Part shown: one piece after another, positions 17,380-27,153 of the stretch
Layout: the number at the start of each line of letters is the position of its first letter
Position numbering within the stretch: the first letter of the stretch is position 1
Source of the DNA: Burkholderiales bacterium
GTDB lineage: Bacteria; Pseudomonadota; Gammaproteobacteria; Burkholderiales; SG8-39
Reading direction: 5' to 3'
NCBI GenBank assembly: GCA_014860445.1
Contig: JACZJT010000008.1
Coordinates: 108,883 to 172,882, forward strand
DNA length: 64,000 nt
The notes under the pieces: model-generated
Databases searched by the model: none
The model's input: the letters and a program-made list of their open reading frames with translations, nothing else
Told to the model about the DNA's origin: nothing
Translations under genes and position numbers: made by a program

Positions 17380-20300
17380 ATGACAAATCTTGAGCAGGAT
17401 GTTTCTTTGCGCACGATCCTGGATTGCGGTGGCAGGTGCATTGCGCTAAGAAGAGTCTGGGCGACATTTTTTCTCGTCATCATCTCCGGACTGCTGAGTT
17501 CCAACGCCATTTCGGCCACTGCCACCGGCAACCCCAGCAGTTGCGTAAACAATACCAGCACAGGCAGCGTTAACTGGACTAACCCAAGCTTGGCGTACAC
17601 GTCCGACAATGCCTTCGCCCAGGCGATCCTAAACGGGTCCACCAGCAGATATCTGTATTGCACCGGCTATGGCTTTGCCATTCCTGCCGGGGCGGTAATT
17701 CAGGGAATTGTCGTCAACGTAGAACGAAAATCAGACCGTACATCGAATGGTGGTAGCGCAGATGCGGCGGTGCGCTTGATCAAGGCAGGGGCGATAGGCG
17801 CGACCGACGGGTCTACGGCAACGACCTACACAACGGCGGATGTCATCGAGGCGCATGGATCAATTTCCGATTTATGGGGAACGACGTGGACCGCTGCGGA
17901 CATAAATGCAGCCAATTTTGGCGTGGCCTTTGCGGCGATGAAACCGGATAACAAAGGTCCCGATCATGTTGTCGATGTAGATCATATTCAAGTAGTGGTG
18001 ACCTACTCTGCAGGCACCACTACGCTTGCCGATGGTATCAATCCATCAAACGCTGTGATCGCACCTGGCGGGCCGATTACCGACCTTGATGCCTTTACCC
18101 TGACCAGCAGTGCCGGAACCGACAGCGTAACGGGGCTTACCGTAACGCTCGCAGCGGGGACAAGTGCCGGCTTAAGCGAAGTTCGCATAACCAGCAGCAA
18201 TGGCCTTACGACCTATTTTTCCGCCGTTTCCAATCCTGGCAGCGATACCGTTGTGTTCAGTGGCGGTGTCCCGATACCGGTCACGACTGCCGCGACCGAA
18301 TTCAAGGTGCGCATTACGCCCAAGACGCATGCGGCCATGCCCGCGCCGCCGGGTTCATCCTATGCTGTGACCGGTACCGTCACTGCTTTTACGAGCACCA
18401 ATGGTCAGGCGGGTACGGATGGCGCCAGCGCCACAGTAACGGTAGACAATCTTTCGCCGGCAGGCGCCACGGCGGTCAGCGGCAGCGCGGGCGACGCGCG
18501 CGTGACCCTGAACTGGACCACTTCGGCATCGACGGATTTCAGCCGCTCGGTGATGCTGCGCTGGACAGGCGCCGCCGCCGGTGCCGAAGTCCCGGCCGAA
18601 GGTACGGATTATGCCAACGGAAACACCGTCGGCGGCGCGACCGTGGTCTGTGTGCGTACGGCTGACGCGGCCTCTACCGCGGTCAGCGGTGTCGATGGCG
18701 CTGGAACCGGCGGTTGCAGCGCGACCGCCCTCGCCAGCGGACAGGCTTACACCTATAAAGTTTTCCAGAAGGACGCCAACGGCAACTACGGCTTAGGCGT
18801 GGTGTTGGGGACCTTTACCACGCTGCCGCGGGTGGTTTCCATCAATTGCGCGGTCTCCTGCGCAGCCAGCAGTTTTTCCACAGTTTCCTGGACTGTGACT
18901 TTCAGCGCCAGCGTCACCGGAGTGAATGCCTCCGCTTTCGCCCTGGTTGCCAGCGGTCTCACCGGCAGTTCTATCACGGGTGTCGCCGGGAGCGGCACGA
19001 CCTGGACCGTCAGCGCGTACACCGGCATCGGTGCGGGTACCCTGGGTCTGAACCAGACCGGACCCGGCGTCGTCAGCCCGACCCTGGTTGGGACATTCAC
19101 CGGGCAGGTGTACACCATCAGCGCCCCGCCGCTGCTGGCCGAGTACCGCATGGATGAAGCGTTATGGAATGGCACGGCGAACGAGGTGGCGGACAGTTCC
19201 GGCAATGGCAATCACGCGCAGGCATTCAATAGCGGCAGCACCTTAGGCACTAGCCCGGCGATTGCCGGCAATCCCGGCACCTGCCGCTACGGCGTGTTCG
19301 ACAACGGCGGCAGCATCACCCAGGCTTATGTGCAAACGCCGCTGCCCGACCTGATCACCGATTTCACCGTCACGGCCTGGATCAGAACGACCGACAATAG
19401 CGTAACGGGACAACGCATCTTGATCGACGACGAGAACAATACGGGCGGATACGGCATCAGCCTGGGCGATCCCGGGGCGGGAAGAATCCGCTTCTACTCC
19501 CGCGGCATCGCACCGGTCAGCCTCGATTCCAATTATTCCATTGCGAGCAACACCTGGTACTTCGTCGCCATAGTGGCGGATATCACCAACAAAATCCGCA
19601 CCATTTATGTGTATGACGCTGCCGGGACCTTGCTCGATAGCACGACCGAGGCGGCGTGGACCGGAGGCGCCTGGGGGACCGATGCGGGTCCGGTCTCTAT
19701 CGGCGGCGAAACCAACGCCTCGGGCGAGTCACCGGCTACCTACCATTTTCGTGGCAATCTGGATGAAGTGCGGGTTTATCAATCGGCTTTGAGCCAGGCC
19801 GCGGTCAGCGCCATCGCGACCCAAACCCATGCCTGCGCGGTCGTGGTCGCGGTACCGAATCACTACCAGTTATCCATGCCTACGAGCAGCATCGCCTGTT
19901 TGCCGACCACGGTCACCGTTACTGCGTGCACCGATGCGAGCAGTCCCTGTACCAGTGCGTTTTCGGCCGCGAGCGGCACCACTGCCACCCTTGCGACCAG
20001 CGGCGGAACGCTGGGCGCGACGACCGTGACCTTCAACGCAAGCGGCGTGGCGAGCACGACGCTCAGTTATCCTGCGGCGCCGAACGGCACCGCGACCGTG
20101 GTCACGCTTTCCGCAGAACAAACCGCAGCCAGCAATCCGCGGCAATGGTGCCCGGACGGCGTATCGTGCGTCGCCGCGAATAGCGGCACCACCACCTTCA
20201 ATACGGCGGGATTCATGTTTTCGGCGTCGGCCGGCGGCGCTGCGGCCACCGTCGCGACGCAGGTGGCCGGCATCAGCGCTGCGACGAATTATCTGCGTGC

Positions 20301-21993
20301 GGTGAAGACGAGTACCACGACCCAGGCCTGCGAAGCCGCGCTGACGGGTACGATTCCGGTCGATTTCGCCTATGAGTGCAATAATCCGGCCACCTGCTAT
20401 ACCAGCAATCTGATGAGCGTCAACGGAGGCACCGCGACCACCATCGCGCGAAATGGCAACGGCAGCGTGGCGACTTACCTCCCGGTCAACATGACTTTTG
20501 ATGCCAATGGCAATGCGCCGTTTACTTTCAATTACGCCGATGTGGGGCAGGTGAAATTGTGGGCGCGCAAGTCGGCGGGCGGATCGCTGCTTTCCACGCT
20601 AAGCGGGTCGACGAACGCTTTTGTGGTCAAACCGCATCATTTCGATATCACCAATATCGTATGTACCGTGGTCGGCGCGGGTACCTGCGCGCCGGCGAAT
20701 GGTACGGGTGTCAATCCGGCGGCGACCGGCGCCGCGGGGGCGGCATTCATCCAGGCGGGGCGATCGTTCAAGGCGACCGTGACGGCGATGAACGGCGCCG
20801 CGACGCCCGCATTCACACCGAATTTCGGCAAGGAAACCGCGGCGGAAGGGGTGGAGCTTAGTTCGTACAATCATCTGCCCGGCTTGGGCGGTGCCAGCAC
20901 CCTCAACCGCGCGCTGAGCGGTTTCGCCTCGGGAGCGTCCACGCTGAGCGACCTCGCATGGAACGAAGTGGGCGTGCTGCGACTGAAAGCGACTTTGTCG
21001 AACGCGAGCGGTTATCTGGGCAGCGATGTGGTCAACGGCAAGAATTCGGTGGTCAGCACGGTCGATCCCTATGTCGGGCGCTTCATTCCGGATCACTTCG
21101 ATACGGTGGTGACGGCGCAGGGCGGCGGCTTTGCCTACTCGGGCAATCCCACGGGGCCGGTTCCCGGCCAGCCCTTCACCGTGGCGGTGACCGCCAGGAA
21201 TGCCGGCGGCACGGCGACGGCGAACTACTACAATGCGGGCGGCTACGCGAAGGACGTCGACCTGAGTGCCCCGGTGGGCGGCGCCACAGGCCAGTTATAT
21301 GTCGATGCGGTTGCGGGTGGCACGGGCGCGATACCGGCGGCAAAGTTTCTAAACCTGGTTTCCGGGGAAGGCAAGGTCAACTACTCGGATGCGACCGGAA
21401 AGATTTCTTTCGTGTTCAACAGCCTGCCTTATGCCGCGCAGGCGATACAGGTCCACGCCGAAAACGCCGATACCGCCTCATCTTCCGGTGCCAATGGTGC
21501 GATCAACATTCGCCACGGCCGCTTGCGCATGTTCAATGCATTCGGCAGCGAAAAGGCCGACTTGAGCCTGCCGCTGCGGGCGGAATACTGGACGGGAAAC
21601 TCCTGGACGACGAACAGCGCCGACAGCGTCAGCATCATTCCCGCGACGTCGGTGGCATTGTCAGGGTATAGCGGCACCTTGACCGCGGCGAATCTCGGGG
21701 CAAGCCATGTCACCGGAACGACGCTGGTCGCCGGCCAGGGCAGCATCGTCTTGACCAAACCGTCTCCGGTTGCCACAGGCAGCGTGGATCTGGCGATCAA
21801 TCTCGGAGCGGGGGCGGTCGATCTGTCATGCCTGGGCGCGCATCCTGCGTCGACCGGTGCCGCGATTCCGTGGCTGCGTTCGATATACGGAAGTTGTGCG
21901 GTCACCTACGACCGCGATCCGTCCGCGCGCGGCAGCTTCGGCATCTATGCGCCGGAGACCCGGAAAACCATACACGTGCGTGAGTTGTACTGA
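17380..21993 (+). CDS. mshQ: MshQ-like large surface/adhesin protein
   Basis: About 1,537 residues. A long basic N-region is followed by a signal-like segment (about residues 27-45, ending SSNAISA). Repetitive Thr/Ser/Ala-rich beta domains come next. A LamG/concanavalin-type domain spans about 583-817 (starts LLAEYRMDEALWNG). The C-terminal third (about 940-1537) fits DUF6701 of MshQ, including the end YDRDPSARGSFGIYAPE. It is exported and probably pilus-associated. The frame runs upstream through the terminator to 17266, which cannot be the real start. ATG 17350, ATG 17380 or TTG 17407 (AGGA seven bases before) are candidates. In reported MSHA loci mshQ lies at the distal end; here it sits between mshA and mshC. 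Confidence 0.8.
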   Translation: MTNLEQDVSLRTILDCGGRCIALRRVWATFFLVIISGLLSSNAISATATGNPSSCVNNTSTGSVNWTNPSLAYTSDNAFAQAILNGSTSRYLYCTGYGFAIPAGAVIQGIVVNVERKSDRTSNGGSADAAVRLIKAGAIGATDGSTATTYTTADVIEAHGSISDLWGTTWTAADINAANFGVAFAAMKPDNKGPDHVVDVDHIQVVVTYSAGTTTLADGINPSNAVIAPGGPITDLDAFTLTSSAGTDSVTGLTVTLAAGTSAGLSEVRITSSNGLTTYFSAVSNPGSDTVVFSGGVPIPVTTAATEFKVRITPKTHAAMPAPPGSSYAVTGTVTAFTSTNGQAGTDGASATVTVDNLSPAGATAVSGSAGDARVTLNWTTSASTDFSRSVMLRWTGAAAGAEVPAEGTDYANGNTVGGATVVCVRTADAASTAVSGVDGAGTGGCSATALASGQAYTYKVFQKDANGNYGLGVVLGTFTTLPRVVSINCAVSCAASSFSTVSWTVTFSASVTGVNASAFALVASGLTGSSITGVAGSGTTWTVSAYTGIGAGTLGLNQTGPGVVSPTLVGTFTGQVYTISAPPLLAEYRMDEALWNGTANEVADSSGNGNHAQAFNSGSTLGTSPAIAGNPGTCRYGVFDNGGSITQAYVQTPLPDLITDFTVTAWIRTTDNSVTGQRILIDDENNTGGYGISLGDPGAGRIRFYSRGIAPVSLDSNYSIASNTWYFVAIVADITNKIRTIYVYDAAGTLLDSTTEAAWTGGAWGTDAGPVSIGGETNASGESPATYHFRGNLDEVRVYQSALSQAAVSAIATQTHACAVVVAVPNHYQLSMPTSSIACLPTTVTVTACTDASSPCTSAFSAASGTTATLATSGGTLGATTVTFNASGVASTTLSYPAAPNGTATVVTLSAEQTAASNPRQWCPDGVSCVAANSGTTTFNTAGFMFSASAGGAAATVATQVAGISAATNYLRAVKTSTTTQACEAALTGTIPVDFAYECNNPATCYTSNLMSVNGGTATTIARNGNGSVATYLPVNMTFDANGNAPFTFNYADVGQVKLWARKSAGGSLLSTLSGSTNAFVVKPHHFDITNIVCTVVGAGTCAPANGTGVNPAATGAAGAAFIQAGRSFKATVTAMNGAATPAFTPNFGKETAAEGVELSSYNHLPGLGGASTLNRALSGFASGASTLSDLAWNEVGVLRLKATLSNASGYLGSDVVNGKNSVVSTVDPYVGRFIPDHFDTVVTAQGGGFAYSGNPTGPVPGQPFTVAVTARNAGGTATANYYNAGGYAKDVDLSAPVGGATGQLYVDAVAGGTGAIPAAKFLNLVSGEGKVNYSDATGKISFVFNSLPYAAQAIQVHAENADTASSSGANGAINIRHGRLRMFNAFGSEKADLSLPLRAEYWTGNSWTTNSADSVSIIPATSVALSGYSGTLTAANLGASHVTGTTLVAGQGSIVLTKPSPVATGSVDLAINLGAGAVDLSCLGAHPASTGAAIPWLRSIYGSCAVTYDRDPSARGSFGIYAPETRKTIHVRELY

Positions 21994-22472
21994 TGTCAAG
22001 AGCGCACGGATTCACGCTGGTCGAACTGATCGTGGTGATGGTCGTCCTCGGCATATTGTCCGCAATCGCACTGCCGCGAATCATGGATAGCCGCGCGCTT
22101 GCGAGTGCGGTGTTCTACGCCGACGTCGTCGGGGCATTGCGTTTTGCGCAGAAATCCGCGGTCGGACATCGGCGCCTGGTCTGTGCCTCGTTCACCGCGA
22201 CCACGGTGACGCTTGCGATAGCCGGCTCCAATCCGCCGGTTCCGCCGAACACCTGCAATACCCCGCTGGCCAGCCCTGATGGTGCACCCTATCAGAGCAA
22301 AGATGGATCGGTGCGCGTGAGCGGTTATCCCGCAGGCGGGGTGTTGTATTTTCATCCGGTCGGAACGATCAGCAGCGACGGCCCGGGCGCGACGCTATTC
22401 TCCGGCAATATCGCAGTCACCGGGCATGGGGCGGCGATCAAAATCGACGGCGCGACCGGATATGTCGAATAG
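21993..22472 (+). CDS. mshC: MshC-like minor prepilin (GspH type)
   Basis: The 159-residue product has a very short leader MSRAHG before FTLVELIVVMVVLGILSAIA. The rest resembles GspH/FimT-like pseudopilins (ALRFAQKSAVGHRR) and has a Cys pair. The ATG overlaps the last base of the mshQ-like stop codon, which ties its expression to read-through of the terminator after mshA. Predicted role is in the pilus tip or priming complex. Confidence 0.85.
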   Translation: MSRAHGFTLVELIVVMVVLGILSAIALPRIMDSRALASAVFYADVVGALRFAQKSAVGHRRLVCASFTATTVTLAIAGSNPPVPPNTCNTPLASPDGAPYQSKDGSVRVSGYPAGGVLYFHPVGTISSDGPGATLFSGNIAVTGHGAAIKIDGATGYVE

Positions 22473-22956
22473 CCGCCGCCGCGAGTTTGGCATGACCCTG
22501 ATCGAATTGATCGTGGCGATCGTGATCATCGGCATCGGGCTGGCGGGCGTGCTGCTGACGTTTTCCACAACGGTGCGCTCGAGCGCGGATCCCTTGGTGC
22601 GCAAGCAGATGTCGGCGATTGCAGAGGAGATGATGGAGGAAATCCTGCTCAAGCCTTTTGCGGTCGCACCCAATGTGCCGGCCGCAGGTTGCGCGCGCCT
22701 CGGTTACGACGATGTGCGCGACTACAACGGCTACAGCTCGGTGAATATCTGCGATATCGACGGTACGACGGTATTGAGCGGCTATCGCGTCAGCGTCAGC
22801 GTCAGTCCACCGGCGGCGACACCGGTTTCTTTGAGCATGGTTTCCGGCGTGGTGCCGGCATCGGATCAACTCACCGTCAAGGTCAGCGTCACGCGCGAGA
22901 GGGAAAGTTACTCGCTCACCGGATGGCGCACCTGTTATGCGGGGCCGCCGTGTTAG
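22462..22956 (+). CDS. mshD: MshD-like minor prepilin
   Basis: The 164-residue product has leader MSNSRRREFG before MTLIELIVAIVIIGIG; Met instead of Phe at +1 is the PilV/MshD pattern. The segment DPLVRKQMSAIAEEMMEEIL follows. ATG 22462 lies inside the end of mshC (11-base overlap) and fits the leader better than the earlier in-frame ATG at 22426. The C-terminus ends in a Cys pair (CYAGPPC). Confidence 0.85.
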   Translation: MSNSRRREFGMTLIELIVAIVIIGIGLAGVLLTFSTTVRSSADPLVRKQMSAIAEEMMEEILLKPFAVAPNVPAAGCARLGYDDVRDYNGYSSVNICDIDGTTVLSGYRVSVSVSPPAATPVSLSMVSGVVPASDQLTVKVSVTRERESYSLTGWRTCYAGPPC

Positions 22957-23831
22957 CGACAAGGCAGCGCGGATTCACCTTGATCGAACTGATCGTGGTC
23001 ATGGTGATCACCGGCATCATCGCCGCCAGCGTCGCCGTTTTCTTCAAGCCCGCGCTGGACAGCTACGTGGCCGTCGGCCGCCGAGCCCGCCTGACCGACC
23101 TCGCCGATACGGCCTTGCGCAAAATGTCCCGGGATATCCGCCTGGCGGTGCCCAACTCGATACGCTCGCCCAATTCGGCATGCGTTGAAATGGTTCCAAC
23201 GTCCAGCGGGGGACGCTATCGCATGGGTCCTGATACGACGGTGGCCGGGAGCGCATGGTTCGACGGGACGTCCGCGGTGAGCGCACTGGACGTGCTGACA
23301 CAATTCTCGCCGGTATCGCCGACGCCGAATCCGGGCGATTGGCTGGTGATCGACAATCAGGACACGAGCGCGGTCTATGCGGGCACCAACCGGGCCGCAA
23401 TTCAATCCGTCGCCGCGCCGCCGGACCCGCGTCTTGGCTATCACCGCATTACGCTGCAGGCGGCAACGCAGTTTCCGAGCGGCTATGACGGCGGACGCTT
23501 CGTCACCGTGTCAAACGCGCAAAACGCCGTGTTCTACGTCTGCGCTGGAACCGGCAGTCCGCCATGGGTCGACGCCGAGGGCAGCGGCACCGGGACGCTC
23601 TATCGGTTCGCGAACTACGGGTACAACGCCGCGACGCCAGTGGCGTGTCCCGTGCCTGTCGCCGGAACGACCCCGGTGCTCGCGACCAAGGTGCGGAACT
23701 GCCGGTTCGACTACTCGCCCAACCAGGGCGCGACGCAGCAAAGCGGTTTCGTTTGGATGAAACTGGAAATCGCCGAGCAGAAGGAACCCATTGTGCTGGT
23801 GCACGGGGTGCACGTGGACAACGCGCCATGA
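22950..23831 (+). CDS. mshO: MshO-like minor prepilin
   Basis: The product has 293 residues from GTG 22950, giving a compact leader MLATRQRG before FTLIELIVVMVITGIIA. The longer ATG start at 22923 would give a 17-residue leader with a Cys and is less likely. It is larger than the other minor pilins and resembles PilW/GspJ-like proteins, with RKMSRDIRLAVPNSIR after the first helix. It overlaps mshD by seven bases and mshP by four. Confidence 0.83.
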   Translation: MLATRQRGFTLIELIVVMVITGIIAASVAVFFKPALDSYVAVGRRARLTDLADTALRKMSRDIRLAVPNSIRSPNSACVEMVPTSSGGRYRMGPDTTVAGSAWFDGTSAVSALDVLTQFSPVSPTPNPGDWLVIDNQDTSAVYAGTNRAAIQSVAAPPDPRLGYHRITLQAATQFPSGYDGGRFVTVSNAQNAVFYVCAGTGSPPWVDAEGSGTGTLYRFANYGYNAATPVACPVPVAGTTPVLATKVRNCRFDYSPNQGATQQSGFVWMKLEIAEQKEPIVLVHGVHVDNAP

Positions 23832-24307
23832 TATTTACCGGACAACGCGGCTTTGGCGCGATTGTGGCAATCGTCGTGCTGGTAATCATGGCGACCCTTT
23901 CGGCCGCATTGGTGAGGCTGGGGACGACGCAGCAGGTCACCTCGGCGCAGGACATTCTCTCTGCGCGCGCAATGCAAACGGCGCGCGCCGGAAACGAATG
24001 GGGGCTTTACCAGGCCTTGCGCGCGGGCAGCTGCTTGGGCGCGCCCGGCGTAACGCTGGATCTGCGCGCGGAAACAGGCTTCTCCGTGACCGTGACCTGT
24101 ACCTCGCAATCTCCGCCTTACACCTCACCGCCGGGCCCGCCGTACTCTTTTTACGAGGGGGAAAGTTCACCGGGGGTGCCCAAGGCCCTGACGACGTACA
24201 GCATCGTGGCCGTCGCGTGTAATTCCGCGTCCTGTCCGGATGCCGCGCTGGCTGCGACGCCGGGCTATGTCGAGCGCAAACGCCTGGCGATCGCGAATAC
24301 GCCATGA
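23828..24307 (+). CDS. mshP: MshP-like pilus component
   Basis: The 159-residue product starts MIFTGQRG before FGAIVAIVVLVIMATLSAAL, a degenerate pilin-like leader lacking Glu at +5, as in MshP/PilX proteins. The body has cysteines in SCLGAP, VTCTS and CNSASC that could pair. It is the last gene before a 182-base gap and closes the pilin half of the locus. The ATG overlaps the mshO TGA. Confidence 0.8.
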   Translation: MIFTGQRGFGAIVAIVVLVIMATLSAALVRLGTTQQVTSAQDILSARAMQTARAGNEWGLYQALRAGSCLGAPGVTLDLRAETGFSVTVTCTSQSPPYTSPPGPPYSFYEGESSPGVPKALTTYSIVAVACNSASCPDAALAATPGYVERKRLAIANTP

Positions 24308-24432
24308 CGATCGGCAATTGGATTTTCGGGCAGATTCAAATTTCGGACCGCTGCGAACGCGCGCCAGAATTCGAGCCCGGGGATTCGTGGAAATCATCGT
24401 GTCAAAGAACGCGCTAAATCAAAGAAAAACCA

Positions 24433-24459
24433 TTGACAACAATGATTTATTGATATAAC
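24433..24459 (+). promoter_or_regulatory. Possible promoter for the mshI-N genes
   Basis: A perfect TTGACA (24433-24438) and TATAAC (24454-24459) lie in an AT-rich patch in the 182-base gap before mshI. Their spacing is 15 bases, shorter than ideal, which lowers confidence. No other gap of this size occurs between mshI and mshN. Confidence 0.4.
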
Positions 24460-24489
24460 TTCAAGTAACCCGTCTAACGAACCGCGCAC

Positions 24490-25428
24490 ATGGCTTGGTA
24501 TTCCAAGAACAAATTACAGCCGGGCTGGATGGCGATCAGCACCGACACTGACGCCATTAGGTTGGCGCATGTCGAGCGCCCGGCGATGGGCAAGCCCAAG
24601 GTCTATCACTGGGGCATCGTCAAGCAGAGCGGATTGGACGGCACGGAACTGCAGCAGGCGGCCAAGGAATATACCTTGGACCGCTATCGTTGCGCGACCC
24701 TGCTGCACCCGGCGGAGTACCAGTTGCTGATGGTGGACGCACCCAACGTGCCGCGCGAGGAGCTGAAAGCGGCAATCCGTTGGCGCGTCAAGGACCTGAT
24801 CGAGTATCACATCGATGACGCGACCATGGATGTTCTCGATATTCCGATGGACAAGAATGCGGCGGGCAAAAGCCATTATATGTACGCGGTCGCGGCGAAG
24901 AACGAGATCGTTCAGGGGCAGATCGCGCAGTTCGAGCAGGCCAATATTGCGTTGCAGGTGATCGACATACCTGAAACCGCGCAGCGCAATATCGCACAGC
25001 TCTACGAAACAAGCGAACGCGGCATCGGCATGCTGACCTTCGATCATACGGGCGGACTGTTCACGCTCTCGTTCGAGGGAGAACTCTATCTTGCGCGCAG
25101 AATGGACCTGAGCTGGCCGCAGATGGCAGCGGCTCAGGAAAGCCAGCGGCAGGCGCATTTCGAGCGCATCGGTGTGGAGGTGCAGCGTTCGCTCGATCAC
25201 TTCGAGCGCCAGTATTCGAATATTACGCTGTCTGAACTGCTGCTCGGGCCGATGCCGGAAGACATCGGATTGCTTGCATTTCTCCGCTCGCAACTTTATC
25301 TGCCGCTGCGCCAGATCGATCTGGCGGAGGCGCTGGAGTTTTCCGGTGCCGAGATGGACGTGGATCACCAATGGCAGTTGCTCCATGTGCTGGGCGCGGC
25401 GCTGCGCGTAGAGGCGAAAGCCCTGTGA
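24490..25428 (+). CDS. mshI: MSHA biogenesis protein MshI (PilM-like)
   Basis: The 312-residue cytoplasmic protein has the actin-like fold expected of PilM/MshI. It opens with GWMAISTDTDAIRLAHVER and contains APNVPREELKAAIRWRVKDL, the region that in PilM binds the N-terminus of PilN. No membrane segment is seen. It starts the second half of the MSHA locus, which encodes the alignment complex joining the inner-membrane motor to the secretin. Confidence 0.87.
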   Translation: MAWYSKNKLQPGWMAISTDTDAIRLAHVERPAMGKPKVYHWGIVKQSGLDGTELQQAAKEYTLDRYRCATLLHPAEYQLLMVDAPNVPREELKAAIRWRVKDLIEYHIDDATMDVLDIPMDKNAAGKSHYMYAVAAKNEIVQGQIAQFEQANIALQVIDIPETAQRNIAQLYETSERGIGMLTFDHTGGLFTLSFEGELYLARRMDLSWPQMAAAQESQRQAHFERIGVEVQRSLDHFERQYSNITLSELLLGPMPEDIGLLAFLRSQLYLPLRQIDLAEALEFSGAEMDVDHQWQLLHVLGAALRVEAKAL

Positions 25429-26114
25429 GCCAGCAAGTCAACCTGTTCAACCCGATTTTCCTCAAGCAGAAGAGGACATTTTCTGCGGTCAAGATGCTTG
25501 ACGCCGAGGCGCTGCTGTTGGTCGGGGTTGCGGTGTTTTATGCCTATGCAAGCACCGAGACCTTGAATCTCGACCGGCAGTCGGTGGAGACCGCAAGACA
25601 GTATGAACTGTCGAAGGCGCGTTTTTCAGAAGCAAGCGTGCGTTACGCGCCAAAAATCGTCGACGCGAACCTTGCGGCGGATGTCAAAAAGCTGGAACTC
25701 CAGGTGGGCGCGCGCAAGGCGACGCTCGAAAGTATCGGTTTGCGTCAGACTGCCAACGAAATCGGCTACGCCGAGTATATGCGCGCGCTGGCGCGCCAAT
25801 CTCTCGCTGGGCTGTGGCTGACCAGCTTCAAAGTCGCCAACGGCGGCGCCGACATGGAAATCGTCGGCCGTGCCTTGCAGCCGGAGCTGGTTCCATCGTA
25901 CATACACCGCCTGAATCAGGAGCGTGCCATGCGCGGTCGCGCGTTCGACTCGCTCAGCATGACGCAACGCGAAGGCGCGCTGGCGGCGAATTCGGCGCAG
26001 CCGACAGGTGCGCCTGCAAGCTACAGCTACATAGAATTCCGGATCGGTTCCAGCCACGCGGCGCGTCCCGCCGGTCGCAGCGCCGAATCCGCACGCGAGG
26101 GTGCGGTGCGATGA
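25425..26114 (+). CDS. PilN-like MSHA alignment protein
   Basis: The 229-residue product starts at GTG 25425, which overlaps the mshI stop (GTGA). The N-terminus SQQVNLFNP is the short cytoplasmic motif by which PilN proteins bind PilM. One membrane helix follows at about residues 26-42, then a coiled-coil and a ferredoxin-like periplasmic domain. In Vibrio-type loci this corresponds to the C-terminal part of MshI or mshI2. The last 20 residues are Ala/Arg-rich and probably disordered. Confidence 0.8.
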   Translation: MSQQVNLFNPIFLKQKRTFSAVKMLDAEALLLVGVAVFYAYASTETLNLDRQSVETARQYELSKARFSEASVRYAPKIVDANLAADVKKLELQVGARKATLESIGLRQTANEIGYAEYMRALARQSLAGLWLTSFKVANGGADMEIVGRALQPELVPSYIHRLNQERAMRGRAFDSLSMTQREGALAANSAQPTGAPASYSYIEFRIGSSHAARPAGRSAESAREGAVR

Positions 26115-26764
26115 AAAAGGTGTTGCAAAAATACGCCGACAGCATCGATTCCATGGGCTTGCGCGAGCGGATCATGTTTTTTGCCGCGGTAACGCTGGTG
26201 ATGGTGACCTTGCTGCAGGTGTTCCTGCTGAATCCGGTGCTGGCGCGGCGAAATCTGCTGGCGGCGCAAATAGCGCAGCAGGAAGACGAAACCAAGGCGA
26301 TTCACGCGCAGATCGAGACTCTGGTGCGCCCGAACGTATCAGACCCGAACGAATTGAATCGCGAGAAGCTCAAAGGCCTTCAGGCGCAGATGGCGCAACT
26401 TGACCGGCAGTTCGAGGAACAGCAACAGCAATTCGTCGCGCCGGAAAAGATGCTCGCAATGCTGGAGAACGTGATTGCGAAAAACCGGAAACTGCAGCTG
26501 ATATCGCTGCGCAACCTGCCCGGCAGCAATGCGTCCTCCATCGCCGGTGCCGCGATTGGCCCGCGGACTATTTTTCGCCATACAGTCGAACTCAGCGTGC
26601 GCGGCAGCTATTTCGATCTGCTCGATTATCTTGCGACGATGGAGCGCATGCCGCAGCGGGTATTTTGGGATGATTTCGAACTGACGACGGAACAGTATCC
26701 GCAGTCCGTGCTCAAGCTGAAGATGCATACACTCAGCCGGGAGAATTCATGGCTGACCGTATGA
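26111..26764 (+). CDS. mshJ: MSHA biogenesis protein MshJ (PilO-like)
   Basis: The 217-residue bitopic protein has a cytoplasmic start with SIDSMGLRERIMFF, a membrane helix (about 20-40), a coiled-coil to about residue 115 and a PilO-like periplasmic domain (GSYFDLLDYLATMERMP). It pairs with the PilN-like product to form the alignment subcomplex. It overlaps its neighbours at both ends (4 bases upstream, 16 downstream). Confidence 0.87.
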   Translation: MKKVLQKYADSIDSMGLRERIMFFAAVTLVMVTLLQVFLLNPVLARRNLLAAQIAQQEDETKAIHAQIETLVRPNVSDPNELNREKLKGLQAQMAQLDRQFEEQQQQFVAPEKMLAMLENVIAKNRKLQLISLRNLPGSNASSIAGAAIGPRTIFRHTVELSVRGSYFDLLDYLATMERMPQRVFWDDFELTTEQYPQSVLKLKMHTLSRENSWLTV

Positions 26765-27153
26765 TGCTGGTTCCATCGATCGCGGCGGGTGCTGCACTGC
26801 TGCTCTCGACCGGGAGTGCTGCGCAGGCGCTTACCGATCCGACCAAGCCCCCGGTCGAGTTGATCCGGTCCGCGGCAGGCGCGGCAGCAGGTCAAGCGGC
26901 CGGCGCGGCGCCGCGTTCGCGCCTGCAGTCGATTCTGCTGTCGAGCTTGCGCAAAGGCGCGATTATCAGCGGCCAATACGTGCCGCTGGGAGGAACCTAC
27001 GGCAAGGCGACCCTGGTGGACATCACGGCGACCGGGGTCACCTTGAAAACCGGTCAAGAGCTTGACGTGCTGCAGTTGTTTCCGTCTATGGAAAAACCTG
27101 CTGCCACGTCCGGCGTCACCGAAAACCCTGAGAAAATGGCAAAAAGCCCATGA
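26749..27153 (+). CDS. mshK: MSHA biogenesis protein MshK (PilP-like)
   Basis: The 134-residue product has a signal peptide (about 1-27) and a mature start LTDPTKPP, the hallmark of MshK. A small PilP/GspC-like beta domain follows (SILLSSLRKGAIISGQYVPLG then GVTLKTGQEL). It is expected to link the PilN/O-type proteins to the secretin. No lipobox is seen, unlike PilP. It overlaps mshL by four bases. Confidence 0.85.
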   Translation: MADRMMLVPSIAAGAALLLSTGSAAQALTDPTKPPVELIRSAAGAAAGQAAGAAPRSRLQSILLSSLRKGAIISGQYVPLGGTYGKATLVDITATGVTLKTGQELDVLQLFPSMEKPAATSGVTENPEKMAKSP

